Positions 14,001-23,611 are shown, numbered from the stretch's first letter. The stretch: DNA of 64,000 nucleotides from Priapulus caudatus (GCF_000485595.1 NW_014577696.1:74931-138930), one strand, 5' to 3'. Program-made: numbers and translations. The notes: generated from the letters alone by a model not told the origin.

Positions 14001-14320
14001 TGAGAACACATGAGAATCATTGCTTTAATGCAAAATTCTATACATTATGTATTAATATAGCATTATAATATATGTGCATATATGGTCCTAGACAAAAAAC
14101 TACACATGGGACAAAATATGATAATGAACACATGCACTAAGGCACTGTGGACTGGTCATCATAACCTAAGAGACTTTTAAAATTGATGGGCTTATTATAT
14201 CTACTTCTGTTTGCTTTGTCATATATATAATAATTCAGTTCTCACCTGAGAGATAGGCCACTTTCTCTCTCAACACAGGCACTATGTCTGCAGCTTTCAG
14301 TCCATTAATACATACTCCAG
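62..14320 (-). CDS. TRIO: TRIO/Kalirin-type RhoGEF, N-terminal part (multi-exon, 3' end outside window)
   Basis: TRIO and Kalirin are large cytoplasmic scaffolds that activate Rac/Rho through two DH-PH modules; only the N-terminal CRAL-TRIO (Sec14) domain and first spectrin repeat lie here. In transcript order the intact exons are 14320-14246, 5610-5496, 5083-4993, 6983-6882, 6434-6321, 1171-1072 and 187-62. All are bounded by AG/GT and their phases join into one frame of 723 nt (about 240 codons). Signature peptides are KVAYLSG, GRDGRGAPILTFPGRS, FIVIIDMRGSKWD, YIIKPENFWQKQK, TKIIDPSQLT, HEEWIQLRL and MKAPIENLDKEGQ, close to vertebrate TRIO and KALRN. An invertebrate gene may be co-orthologous to both. 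The intact exons are not collinear with the transcript (6983-6321 lies upstream of 5610-4993), because the middle of the gene is duplicated and partly corrupted. The initiator exon was not found; the first exon here starts in phase 2. Family assignment is very sure, gene integrity is not. Confidence 0.92.
563..773. mobile_element. 211-bp inverted-repeat element in a TRIO intron
   Basis: The termini at 563-594 and 742-773 are perfect 32-bp inverted repeats, beginning AGGGTCTATGTCCCCCAGGG. Direct TGAG sequences flank both ends. The interior has more GTACC-type palindromic sequence and no coding potential. It is a small non-autonomous DNA element of unknown superfamily. Confidence 0.8.
800..1000. 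repeat. 36-bp minisatellite in a GCACGC/CACA tract
   Basis: Units of GCATAGGCACATGCAC followed by (GCAC)n and ACACAC repeat about four times with a 36-bp period, then decay into simple CACG/CA repeats. Apparent ORFs on both strands are artefacts of the low-complexity sequence. Confidence 0.85.
1072..1171 (-). CDS. TRIO: TRIO exon: first spectrin repeat, helix A
   Basis: This 100-nt exon encodes LLEDFISKALDLLDKLEQL, then KRELGSSELSETLD plus one base. It corresponds to the FEDYISNATHMLSRLEEL region of TRIO, a heptad-patterned helix of the first spectrin-like repeat. The acceptor is TTTGTAG and the donor is GTAAGC. It lies outside the duplicated segment and is single-copy in this window. Confidence 0.88.
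1640..2660. mobile_element. Foldback element with ~210-250-bp inverted arms
   Basis: The left arm (about 1640-1855) is the reverse complement of the right arm (about 2403-2655). Shared blocks are CGTATTAGCCAGC, GCCATGCAGCCGTGATT, the C-rich CATACTCCCC tract, GACACACAAAAATTGCACTC and GGCTAATACC. The loop (1856-2402) is purine-rich with no gene. The right arm is also where the tandem TRIO duplication begins, and part of it recurs at 6178. Confidence 0.75.
2730..2851 (-). pseudogene. Broken second copy of TRIO DPSQLT/HEEWIQ exon
   Basis: This copy of the 6321-6434 exon is 122 nt instead of 114. About ten one- or two-base insertions are spread across it, such as CGACGACG for CGACG and CTAACTAACAACGTG for CAACTAACAACCG. 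The pattern of isolated short indels with few substitutions is unlike ordinary pseudogene decay. Confidence 0.85.
3312..3419 (-). pseudogene. Broken second copy of TRIO IKPENFWQKQK exon
   Basis: This copy of the 6882-6983 exon is 108 nt instead of 102. Extra bases (CATACAATCATTAAAACC where the intact copy has CATACATCATTAAACC) and lost ones destroy the frame in the core motif. The flanking intron sequence aligns along its whole length. Confidence 0.85.
3625..4796. mobile_element. R2-family element, left copy (noisy)
   Basis: This is a copy of the 7186-8265 element within the first TRIO repeat unit. It ends with a GACGGACGG-type tract and GTCAAGGTGAGCTAAAA. It is degraded by small indels, and its left AGCTCACC terminus reads AGCCCTCACC. 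It is non-coding. Confidence 0.7.
4993..5083 (-). CDS. TRIO: TRIO exon, intact copy: CRAL-TRIO core strand
   Basis: This 91-nt exon encodes EEVKELGFIVIIDMRGSKWD, then SVKPLLKVLQ. Vertebrate TRIO and Kalirin read GFTVIIDMRGSKWD and KPLLK at this position, a hallmark of the Sec14-like fold. The acceptor is CTATAG and the donor is GTATGT. It is intact here, while its duplicate at 8454-8542 has lost two single bases. Confidence 0.93.
5496..5610 (-). CDS. TRIO: TRIO exon, intact copy: GRDGRGAPILTFP segment
   Basis: This 115-nt exon encodes GGRDGRGAPILTFPGRSHPE, then RFKPDDLRKLMTYLASVP plus two bases. Human TRIO has GGRDKRGGPILTFPARS followed by DLRRLISYLA at this place. The acceptor is TTCACAG and the donor is GTATAT. 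The frame is open throughout, unlike the second copy at 8953-9065. It joins the 4993-5083 exon through a split codon (TG+T, Cys). Confidence 0.92.
6321..6434 (-). CDS. TRIO: TRIO exon, intact copy: end of CRAL-TRIO domain
   Basis: This 114-nt exon (38 codons) encodes TSMISVESLTKIIDPSQLT, then TEFEGSQEYDHEEWIQLRL. TRIO and Kalirin have FETSMVSVEGLTKLVDPSQLT and a YNHEEWIE motif at the same point. The acceptor is TTCGCACAG and the donor is GTAAG. It lies in the right-hand repeat unit, and its left-hand copy at 2730-2851 is broken by many small indels. Confidence 0.93.
6882..6983 (-). CDS. TRIO: TRIO exon, intact copy: IKPENFWQKQK segment
   Basis: This 102-nt exon (34 codons, phase 0 at both ends) encodes ECFPGNIHMAYIIKPENFWQ, then KQKTSIGSAKYKFE. 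It matches the TRIO/Kalirin lipid-binding-fold segment with the invariant IKPDNFWQKQ. The acceptor is TCCACAG and the donor is GTAGGC. The homologous exon in the other repeat unit (3312-3419) is frameshifted. Confidence 0.93.
7186..8265. mobile_element. R2-family inverted-terminal element (~1.1 kb)
   Basis: The termini are AGCTCACC at the left and GGTGAGCT at the right, i.e. inverted repeats. The left end is preceded by GTGTCAATGACAC, a palindrome also found beside the related element at 9437. Internally it carries an imperfect hairpin (7271-7307) and a GACGGACGACG tract near the right end. It has no transposase and looks like a non-autonomous element. Confidence 0.7.
8454..8542 (-). pseudogene. 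Broken second copy of TRIO IIDMRGSKWD exon
   Basis: This is a near-identical copy of the 4993-5083 exon with two single-base deletions, at GTAGAG/TTTGAC and CCCAC/TGGAAC on the plus strand. It is 89 nt long and out of frame. The splice sites are preserved. Confidence 0.88.
8953..9065 (-). pseudogene. Broken second copy of TRIO GRDGRGAPILTFP exon
   Basis: This is homologous to the 5496-5610 exon and keeps both splice sites, but it is 113 nt instead of 115 and carries several single-base losses and gains. For example, GACGAGATGG becomes GACGAATGG, and TTCCCGG becomes TTCCGCGG. Neither frame reads through. It is either a decayed duplicate exon or a low-quality consensus of the same locus. Confidence 0.85.
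9437..10558. mobile_element. R2-family element, second member
   Basis: The left terminus is AGCTCACCTT and the right is AAGGCGAGCT, imperfect inverted repeats. It shares the block TGGTGCTA(C/T)(A/G)CCTAAATGATCGCC and the GACGGACC-type tail with the 7186-8265 element. The GTGTATGTAGCTCACCTT motif is repeated several times at the left end. It is non-coding; the first ~200 bp recur at 5978-6178 next to the duplication junction. Confidence 0.7.
11149..12255 (+). mobile_element. R1-family interspersed repeat, full-length copy
   Basis: It runs from AACAAGAGCCGCAGAGCGTC to CTACGTCAGATGAGCTAAAA. GCTCATCTGA near the left end and TCAGATGAGC at the right end are inverted repeats. Repeated TGACCTTTGACC-like hexamers and a GACGGACGAACG tail are characteristic. 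A tRNA-derived SINE is embedded at 11379-11622. Other members are at 48888-49941, 58231-61511, 43700-45117, 63569-64000 and, diverged, 27025-27452. Confidence 0.8.
11379..11622 (-). mobile_element. tRNA-derived SINE with telomere-like tail (copy in R1)
   Basis: Read on the minus strand, a tRNA-like head (degenerate A box TAGCCGAATGCC, B box GGATCAAATCC) is followed by an AT-rich body and ends in AATAGGGTTAGGGTTAGG. It has the same arrangement as the copies at 13252-13482, 49103-49338 and 61076-61306. Confidence 0.75.
12260..12968. mobile_element. 709-bp inverted-repeat element with TCGGCGAC motifs
   Basis: The ends TAAAGGCCCGCTTATGTCGG and (reverse complement) TAAGGCCGGCTTATATCGGC form imperfect terminal inverted repeats of about 40 bp, extending into TCGGCGAC. 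The interior repeats GTCGCCGA/TCGGCGAC in both orientations, giving a strongly self-complementary sequence. It abuts the right end of the R1 copy. The short overlapping ORFs in the interior are not convincing genes. Confidence 0.75.
13205..13605. mobile_element. Foldback element interrupted by a SINE
   Basis: CCGCGAAATTTTGTTTCCCA with GCAGTTCCGGACCC on the left and GGGTCCGGAACTCAAGTGGG with AAATAATTTCGCGTCCGGG on the right are inverted repeats. The tRNA-derived SINE at 13252-13482 lies between them, so the SINE appears to have inserted into this element. Confidence 0.65.
13252..13482 (-). mobile_element. tRNA-derived SINE with intact A and B boxes
   Basis: On the minus strand an internal Pol III promoter is visible: A box TAGCCGAGCAGG (13469-13458) and B box GGTTCGAATCC (13425-13415), both matching consensus. 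The AT-rich body shares the block AAATATTTACATGATTTATT with the other copies, and the 3' end is TTAGGGTTAGGGTTAGGG. This is the best-preserved head among the four copies. It is a SINE rather than a functional tRNA gene, because the body and tail are conserved between copies. Confidence 0.8.
14246..14320 (-). CDS. TRIO: TRIO exon: start of the CRAL-TRIO domain
   Basis: This 75-nt exon has an acceptor after TTTCAG and a GTGAG donor. It reads (x)GVCINGLKAADIVPVL, then REKVAYLS plus one base. TRIO and Kalirin have a nearly identical LPILKEKVAYLSG segment just before GRDKRGG. It starts in phase 2, so at least one upstream coding exon is missing. I searched by eye up to 23.9 kb and could not identify it. 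The next exon in the transcript begins GTGGACGAG, restoring ..LSGGRDG. Confidence 0.9.
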
Positions 14321-14853
14321 CTGAAACAAAACGTAAACTGCAATTGTAATCAGATAAACATTGGTGGAACAGAATATTTCAATGTAAAAGCATTGAAGCC
14401 AGATGTTATTATAAAAATATTAATGTGTTGTTTGGCCAAGGTGTTCTAAATATGTACATAAACATCAAAATTACAGTACTAAAGCACACATTTTCACCTC
14501 GTAGTGATAACAGCTCCAGTATATACACTATTTCCATTTAAGCATAGACATCAATGTGTGCTATAATATCAACATATTGAGGGAATATATACAGGGTTTC
14601 CCATTCGGGTACTTGAAAGCTGGTATTTTGTGCTAGCTATTGGTTAGTTCAGTTCCTCAGGGCTATTGCCAAAAGGTCGACAAGATGACAATCATAAGTC
14701 AAAAATGTCATGAATTTTTGTGATAACTTGATCATCTTTCTAACAATGGCCCCTTGGAATTTTTACACATGAAAACAAGGAGGAACAAAGTCTGGCAACA
14801 CATGTTTGCTGTAGACAATTGGATCTGATATGTGGTAAGGAACAAATTGGGTA

Positions 14854-15676
14854 CAAGGTGCTACTAAAAAAAAAAAAATTAAAGTGGGTTATGAAAATGG
14901 TTGCCCAGATGCAAAAGTCACTTGCCCAAAAAACATAAAGAAATACATTTAGGTTTTTTTTCTAATATGAATTTAAATGGTAAATAACGTAAATGAAGGT
15001 CCAACTAGTCAACATCCAGCATTTCACTTAACGGCACGGTAGAAAGTTGAACAGCTGATACGAGTTTGTATAAGAAAATATATTCATGTTGGGACACAGC
15101 ACGCAGTTTGTTTAAATTTTTAACTTTTTTAAGTGTCAGTTTATTATCAAAAACCACCACACTCCCAATAAATTAATAAAATATGTTCAGGTTTATTTGG
15201 GGCTGGATCGTAAGCGCAGAGAATATAGTGGTGCATGCATGCAGATATAATAGACCGACAGCACAGTATACAGTGTACCTGTTTTTGTGTACTTCAGCAA
15301 AGAAAATCCTCGTTCACAGGTTGCACTACTTAGAGGGGCAAACATTTGAGGTTTGAGATTTACGCTGATCACGTAATGGCCATGCCTGGCCTGGGGGCCG
15401 GGTTTACATGTTGCTGTGTGCATGTTGTGTATATCACTGTATCCACCGATTGTTTCATTCGCATTGTATTTTTCATTCAAATCTTGTTGCAGCAAGGTAG
15501 CGCAATGTTGTGTCTGTGCAAAACAATGCAAGGGATGGGTGGAAACAGAAAAATATCATTATGTCTAGACATTCAATGAAAAAAACTTGCTTGCCCGAAC
15601 GGGCCAGTGCAATTTCAAGCTACTTGCCCAGGGGCGAATTTTGGTTGCCCTGGGCAAGCAGGTTTATCGCGCCCTG
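14854..15676. mobile_element. hAT-like element remnant with transposase C-terminal fragment
   Basis: The ends CAAGGTGCTACTAAAAA and (reverse complement) CAGGGCGCGATAAAC resemble hAT-type termini and match the element at 54917-55510. Within it the minus strand at about 15193-15531 reads FAPLSSATCERGFSLLKYTK, recalling the (S)SAxCERGFSxxNxIKT block of the hAT C-terminal dimerisation domain. The reading continues into unrelated residues, so only a broken fragment remains. Confidence 0.65.
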
Positions 15677-16235
15677 GGGTATAAGATCAGTAAAACCAGC
15701 AGGTTTTGGAGTTGTGGACACTTGTCAACTTGGCAAAACGTACCGAGCGGCGAGTGGTCGGCAACTAAATTGTGAAGCCCATAAGTTTTCTTAGGGAGTG
15801 TATACCAATGATTCTTATGAAAAGCAAAGCATGTACACAAGGTTTAAGAGATTATTGTATAACTTCTGACACACCCGCTACAGCACTACAGTATATAATC
15901 CTTAATATTTGCATAAATAATTGACAAATTGTTATGGTTAGGGGTTAAGGGTTAGGCTAGAGGGTTATGGTCACGGTTGAGGGGTGTTGCTAGGGTTATG
16001 TTTACAAAATTAATTGGAACCGGTTTTACTTTCCAGTAAATAAACTTAAAGAGCCCTTACTAAGGGCCGTAGTCATTGTAAGAGTTGCGTCGAAAGTTAT
16101 ACGGTCGACAAACATTATGATAGTACACCGATACAGTAAGCGCCTACACGTACGCTTAGGCGTAGGGCTGTAAAGTGTAGGTCTACTTAAAGGTAAATTA
16201 GGTTACACCAAGAATATCATTCTATACTTTTTAGT

Positions 16236-16335
16236 AATACTAATAATAGTATTAGTAATAGTACTAATACTGTAATACTAATAGTAATACTAATAGTACT
16301 AATACTGGTACTGGTACTGGTACTGGTAGGTAGTA
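16236..16335. repeat. TAATAC/TACTGG trinucleotide-type repeat
   Basis: Interwoven TAATAGTATTAG and GGTACTGGTACTGG units form a degenerate microsatellite with local self-complementarity. It has no coding role. Confidence 0.8.
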
Positions 16336-17499
16336 GGCCTATTATTTTTTTAATTTAATAATTATACGTACTGTACTTATAGAAATGAGCTACTTCTGCA
16401 TCTACGGCTGAGTCTTGGCTACCGTCTCCTTGACTCATTTCTGAATTGCTCGTCTTGGCTACGTGCAAGAATATGCAAATAGTTTTATCCTTGACTACTG
16501 ATAACTGACCACAAACACGAAATATGAAACTTGCAGCGCTCCATCGCAGCCATTTTTCATGTACTGAAGGCGGATCGATACTAGCGCCGCCGCTGCATCA
16601 AGAGAGTATGACCGCATCCGCGGAGTCAGCTTCAGTTCGCAAGAGCAGGCTCAGTCATAAAGGAGGAGCACATGAGCGCACACGACGCACGCACTCACGC
16701 AGGCACGCACGCACGCACGCGCGCGCGCACACACACTACACGACTCGTTGTTTTAGGTAATTATTTATGTGAAGTGTAGGTATTATACTGTGCGCCTTAT
16801 ACATTTCTATTCCATGTCAATAAATCTGCATTTTTTTTATAAAATATTGCAAACTGTGCATATCAAACTTACAGAATTATATAAAGGGTATTTACGATTA
16901 GTTAGGGGTTTCAGTATTTAGGGTTTTGGTGTGTATAAACCAAATGGTGGACCGTGGGTGTGAACTTTCACATTATCATAACAACCACATTGATACACTA
17001 CTCAGGGCTGTATAGCAAACGGTTTGCTTTCTGGAGATTTGGCCTGGTGCAAATCGTCCTTGCCGATGCCAAACGGTGAGGGGGCAACGGCCCCCACTTT
17101 CCCCCATCCTGCTAGTCATGGCATTGCATATAGAATGTTGTTGACATTACACACGTCACCAGTAGTGAGAACATACTCGGAAAGGGGCATAGCCAACATT
17201 ATTTGCCTAGGGGCACAGCCACGCGCCGGTTGTGTTCTGAGTAGTTGACTGTGGGCAGTTCGGGGCAGTTCGTCGTTGGTTATTCACAAAGTAGTAGTAG
17301 GCCTACGTATCGCCACTGTCTGGCGTGGGAACGCCTCTGTGTCCCTTACCCCACCCACGCTAGCTACGGCCATGTCAGGAGCATCAGGAGTAGTATACAT
17401 ATAAGGAAAATGTGGATCCCAAAATTCAACAGAGGCTATGCTCGGAAAAAGTTTTCTCTGAAAACCTAAAGTGTCTTTCCTCAGTGTGAGCTAGAGCGC

Positions 17500-18870
17500 A
17501 ATTATCTCAACATCCCGATTACTCGCAATGCTGAATGAAATTATGTAAATTGTTTTTGGTTGCTGATAGTGTCGTACATGCGAATCAGTGTAGTTTTATA
17601 CGAGGCTAAATGAAATATATTCGTATATAACGTTTTTTATTAATTATACACCTGTAGTAAACACTCTCTCGAGAGTAGTTAGATATAAAAATGTTGTTCT
17701 CAGTGTCTCACTTCAGTCACTTTATCATAAGGTGGAAAATATTCTAAATGTCACGTTAGATTGTAGGGTTAGACGTGTCTGTGCTACGCGGGTGACGCGT
17801 CGCGTACTAATTACTATTTGCTAACAGACGTCTAATTTTGTTGAAATTGTGTATTTTAATGATTATGTTTCTATAAAAATTCTTAATACATTGACCTTCT
17901 TATATATAATAGGAGGAATCCCAATCTTTTCACCATCCCGGTTCCGTGTATTGTCGCGCTGCATGCCGTTGGTCGGCGCTGGTGTAGCACATTATAAGTA
18001 GTATATGATAGATGCTAAACGAAATACATTCATTCATAATATTTGTTGAAATTATACACCTGTAGTGAGTACATACTCGGGAGTAGTTAGGTATAAAAAA
18101 TGTTGATGTCAATCTCTCACTTCATTATAAGACGGTAAACTAATCTCCCTAAAAGGGGCGATAGACTATATATTGTAACAGACGTCTGTGTATAGACATC
18201 CCTACTATTTCCTATTTACTGAAATCACATCATGGAGGGTCATGTATTTATAAAAAGAGGAGATGCTCAGGAATAGGTTTCTATTAGAAATCTGAAACCC
18301 ATTGACTCCCTATATTAGAGGGAGCCCAATTCTTTCAAGATCCCGCTTCCGTTTTTATTTGCCGTTGATTGGCGCTATACTAGTGTCGCACATAAGAAGC
18401 AAGGAGCTACATCTATGACGCTTATATTCCGATATAATTCTAATTTCTTGAAAGTTTACCATAGCAGTGAGCACACGCTCGAGAGTAGTTAGATCTTAAT
18501 GAATGTTAATTCCAATGATTCACTTCATTCATCACAAGACGGCAAATCTTCCATTCATTCAACGTGCAATAGATTACAGGTCTTAGATTATGATTAGACG
18601 TGCATGGATGGGCGCATGTCTACTATTTCCTAACCGAAACATCATTTTGTTGAAATCGCCGGTGCATTTAAAAAGGTTAGAGGATACTCGTGAATAGGTT
18701 TTAAAAAAAAAATTGTGTAACGCACTCTCTCCCCATTATAATGAGAACGTATCTAATAATCCTCCGTAATGATCCGGATTCCGCGTATTTTTTCTTTGCC
18801 GTTGATCGACACTTGTGTTGCTATAACGAGTGTATTCTGGACGCTAAACACAGAGCTGTATATTATCAAG
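17500..18870. repeat. Divergent ~400-bp tandem repeat, 3-4 units
   Basis: Blocks recur in order at about 17640, 18040 and 18450. These are an ATACACCTGTAGT(G/A)A segment, CTCG(A/G)GAGTAGTTAG, an AATGTTG block, CACTTCA and AAGACGG. A second set (GATCCCGCTTCCG, GCCGTTGATTGGCGCT, GCTAAA) recurs between them. Units have diverged heavily but keep order and spacing. No gene is visible, and the last unit ends in a 49-bp palindrome. Confidence 0.7.
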
Positions 18871-18912
18871 AGTACATAATAGGAGATGATCTCCTATTAT
18901 GTACTCTTGATA
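18864..18912. repeat. 49-bp perfect palindrome
   Basis: Two 24-base arms (left arm begins TATCAAGAGTACATAATAGG) are exact reverse complements around a single G. The arm resembles the hairpins at 7271-7307 and 6148-6178 (AAGAGTATATA-TGGGAGA), suggesting one hairpin family at three sites. Confidence 0.9.
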
Positions 18913-18929
18913 TTATAATAACACTTGTG

Positions 18930-18986
18930 TGCATGCGTGTGTGTATATGCGTTTGTGCATGCGTGTTTGCGTATATGTGCGCGCGC

Positions 18987-19077
<91 letters not shown>

Positions 19078-19250
19078 TGCGCCGAGCTGCGCGTAGCGCG
19101 TTATATGTATGCGTGTGTAGCGGTGCGTTGTGGTGCCATGCCGTGTGTGTGCGCATGCGTAGGCCCCTATGTGTGTGCATGCGTGTGCGCGCACCTGTGT
19201 GTGCATGTGTGTGTTTCGGGCATTTGTGCATGCGAGTGTGTGTAGATGGT
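18930..19250. repeat. (GT)n microsatellite with GCGTGT flanks
   Basis: A long GT run (about 18980-19072) sits in a wider GTGTGC/GCGTGT low-complexity region. Long open frames here on both strands are artefacts. Confidence 0.95.
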
Positions 19251-19666
19251 TTTACCGTGGGTAGTTAGTTAGACATCGGCGTTGGAAATAACTGCGGGGC
19301 AACTGCCCTCTGCCCACCGCTACGGCCCTGCCATGGCAGATGGCAGCATACGTTAGCAGGGAGTTTATCTCATATGACTGTTGTCCGTACGCGACACTCA
19401 GTTGTCTCAAGACGATAAACTTGAGACGTCGCCGGTACGGATAACTCAGCTAACCTGCACGAGGTATATTCCCGGTATCGCAGGTAAAAAACTATTTCCC
19501 AGTTTGAAATCTCTGCTTTCCCGCGTCTCGGTTAACTTCTACTCCCGAATCACGGAAAATTTATACCTGGTATGTTTCAGTTCCCAGATAATTAAAATGG
19601 TGAAATCTCGCGTCCTGCAAATAACCGTTCATCCACCTACATCCATGACTTAATCACTCACAGTAG

Positions 19667-19733
19667 AGAGTGAGAGAGAGAGCGCGCGAGAGAGAGGGAG
19701 AGAGCGAGAGACAGAGAGCGAGAGAGAGAGAGC

Positions 19734-19815
<82 letters not shown>

Positions 19816-19816
19816 A
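19667..19816. repeat. (GA)n microsatellite
   Basis: A near-pure GA/AG dinucleotide run interrupted by GCGA and GAAA. The Ser/Leu- and Arg/Glu-repeat frames it creates are not genes. Confidence 0.95.
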
Positions 19817-22800
19817 AAAAAAGTACGTGCAGGCCGGAAACATCCTTCCTTCTAAAAAGGTAAGGAAACACGTTTTGCATTTGATATCTATTATTATCCT
19901 GTTATTATTTACTCCTGATATTATTGGTCATTTTGAAAGTGCGTAATGCTATAAACAGGTAACCAGTTTTAAGCAGGAAGGCCTATCCAGTGCAGTTGGC
20001 ATGCAGCGGTATTACTAGTGCTGAAGAAAAGGCGACGAGTTGTTTGCACACACGCGAGTGATTTCATCAAAATTCTTCTGTATTCTAATTTTATGTCTCA
20101 TAGAATGTATTCACTGACCCGTATTCAAAATCTCCTTATACTGTGGGACAGATTGTTCTGTCAAATGTATGTGTGTGCATGCCAAAAGTAGTATATTGTT
20201 TTTGTTTTTTAATTATAGGTTTACAGTATATAGAGGACATTTGAGTATCACATCTAAGTATTGTGTCAACTAAGCATTGTAGATTTTGCAGAACATATCT
20301 CTACTAAATCTAGAACATATGGCTTTACTCCATGAATGTAACAATGGGCTATAGCAACAGCCTGTTGCCGTATTGCAAAATAATTATTTATAATAAATAA
20401 AAAGTATACATAACACAATAAGAAAAAAACGTCATCATTCTACTTGATTATTACCTGGCTGTCAAGACTTATATTTTCCACAATTTTATGCATTTCAATT
20501 TACTCTGTAACAGCTGTATATTAATACTACTATTTTTACTGTACAATAATACAGACATAATTTTCAAGCCTGATGCAGGGCATTTTAAATAACCGTTATT
20601 AATGCACAAACACACAGTCACTTTACATAACACACACGTTTCCAAAAATCTAAAAGCATGATCAATGACTGACATAGCTATGTCAATAAAATCCCCAAAC
20701 AACGGGAGAAATAATTATAACGTATCATTTCGAATGTCTCCGCACTTTCATGCACGATACTTTTTTTACAACAACAGTGGAAATGTCAATAACGCGTACA
20801 GGCCACCGATTCTCTACGGGGAAAACCCCCAGTTTTAGTCTAAACGGAACCCGCCCCTGGCCCGAACGCGCTGCCTTGAATTACATAAGAGAATTCATGT
20901 GCCAGTGCGTATCAAATGATCGGTTTCGCGGGCAGCACTGATCCTCCTTACCGTCGGCGTGTCAACCAAAGAATTCACGCTTGCACTGAAATCCTCAGCT
21001 TTTTCAATTCTTTTTCAATCTCTGCTTTATTAACTCTACGATGATAATCTTTTAAAACACACAGTACAGAAATTATCATCCATGGGCCATTCTTCGCGCT
21101 GCCACTCATTCACTCGAGGAACATCTCATTCTAGAGTATGGCAAGGGCGTAACGATGGGATAATTCTCCACTCTGCAAATTCTAAAATACACATCCCAAA
21201 GTGTTTGACAATGAACTTCAAAACACTGCTGCTAAAAATCCAGTCCTCAATAAAAACAAAGCAATGAACGAGTCACCATATACCACGTGTGAAAATAATC
21301 CATCTGTGGAGAGCTGAATGGTGCAGTAGAACGTGACAATGCCCTCAACCCGTTGCGGGGCTTTTCACTTGGTCAATAGATCGACACGGTGACACATTCA
21401 CAGTAAACTGTCTGTGCAAGCTAGACATTCTTTCCACCATCACAGCACCTTACAGTGCCATCATTAAAAAAGCACAAATGCATTAAAACACGGAAAACTC
21501 GTCCATAAGACCAAGATAAAAACATTTAAAATGCTTTTTACGATAATGTACAAGCGCGAAATGGATAAGAAAAACATTCTGGCAGTCGAATAATACCATG
21601 TAAAGACTGCAAATTTGATCCTACATTAAACTAGTCAGAGATTTTACCGGACAAAATTTTCGCAGTGTTTACGCGCCAGGAGCGCTTCTAACCGCGCTAA
21701 ATTGGCCTGTTATGGGACATCCCACACGAATTTGTAATGTGCACGTGATGGGGCCCAAGCGCGGACCATAATTTGAAATATGCTTGCACATGCGATGCTT
21801 GGCTGCCATTTCTAAAAGTAAAAAGCGTTTGCAATTGTCTGTTTGTGTCTTTATTCTTCAAACTTAATAACGTTTTTGAATAGCGTAAATCACTTGACTA
21901 ATATAATGGAAAATTAAGAAAATAACTGGGAGAACGACGAGATCAAGAGTTTAAATGCAGTGTGGATTCTTTTCGGGTGATATTAAAAGGCATATACTGT
22001 ACTGGAATGTGCACGTTTATACTTACATTGCCAAGACCACGGACGAGTTAGATTACAACCAGAATTAAATGGCATGTAGAGAGAAGCTAAAAACTAAAGG
22101 CAGCACATATAGAAACACATCATATGCGTATATGGTTCTAGTCCAGTTCTGGCCATGTTGACTAGCATGTATTCGTATGCTCCGAGTTTGCGCGCACGTG
22201 GGCCGGACTAGTTTTATGTGGGTTACAATTTTTTGCAGTATTTACGGGGTATAACAGTACACATGTATTGACGTAATAATGCAGACCAAAGCTAAAACTG
22301 CCTCTAAACTGTTCTCTCAAAAATTAGCCACACAAAACATACTTCGTGTGCAACACATTTCTTCGCCATCCAAAATAAAAGAACACGTGCTAATTATCAT
22401 GCATGTGCGGAACGCTTCCAGTTTGGCAGAATGGCGCAGTTAAACTATCAAATCTTCAATTTGAGCAAAAATACATTTCCCAAACTAATTGTTTAAAAAC
22501 AATAACACTCTACAAAGCTACACGATCCTTGTTAGTGCTTCCCGGAGAAGTAGATTGCACAATTATGGGAAGTTGTACTAAGGAGTTCTATTTTAAAAGC
22601 CAATGATTATAATTGCACATGCTCAAGCTAACCCATACCAGCCAGAAATCGTGACATACAGGAGTTCTACAGCTGTAGGCATATCCTGCGGTGGGGTATG
22701 TCGGTGTGCCAACATCCCCAACCCCACCACCAACGAGGTTAACCCAGGTTTAGCTGCTCCATCCAATTTCTCATCCACTGATTGACACACAACGTCGCCC

Positions 22801-23611
22801 AGTCAGCACGACCACCATTTTCTATGCTATTCTTCTTTGGCTGCAGACTCTATATGAATCCCTTCATGCCCCACTTCAACAAAATACTCCCAAAATGCAC
22901 ACTTAGTATACCCTAGCGTGCCCTAATTATCCATATCTCCAAGTGCTATAAACCAATGTGTGAACGCCGTCACCCTCGTTCACAGCTGCCAGTCACTACT
23001 TAATCACCTTAAAAAGACATTGTACACACAACAAACCTAGCTTCAACAGCGTAACCAGTACCACATAGTTACCCGCAAAGTAGGCGAAATAGTAACAACA
23101 GAACAAATGTTTGCCGACTGGTTCATTCATCAGTACAAACACGCATGCTGTGCATTACCGATTCCCAATCGAAAAACAAGTAGGATTACAAAATCGCATT
23201 GCAGTTCAGCTCTCCACAGTTGCTTCACAGTTTGTCATAATTCATCAAGTATGTTCTTATGAACAGCACGCACCTCACGGAGTGGTTCGTGTTCAGTGTA
23301 TTCAGTAAATTTCTCAACTGAGATCAGATTGAACTAACGGAGCAACACATCACCGAGAGATAATGCACGCAACAGTAAGCGACAACACAATTCCCCAACA
23401 AGGTATTTAAACGGGTGTGCAAAAAGCACACTAACTTCAAATGGCAAGGCTCCATGCAATCACACGTTCGCTGCGTGAATGCAAAGAAAATCTAATATTC
23501 TCACACCAAATGCAATCACATTGCAACAAACTGTCAAAAGCTCTTTTTAAATATTATTTCCAAAAGCTTCAATCAATGGACTTCATAACTGCCGCTCTCG
23601 TGCATGCGACG

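Noticed and set aside
18741-19268. 175-codon Cys/Val-rich plus-strand frame and His/Thr-rich minus-strand frames
   Set aside because: Generated by a GT microsatellite; no start context or conserved residues.
21650-21830. Possible first exon of TRIO (ATGGCAGCC-like start on the minus strand)
   Set aside because: A similar ATGGCTGCG...TGCAAG...CATATTTC string occurs at 16.5 kb, no donor in the required phase was found, and there is no similarity to TRIO N termini.
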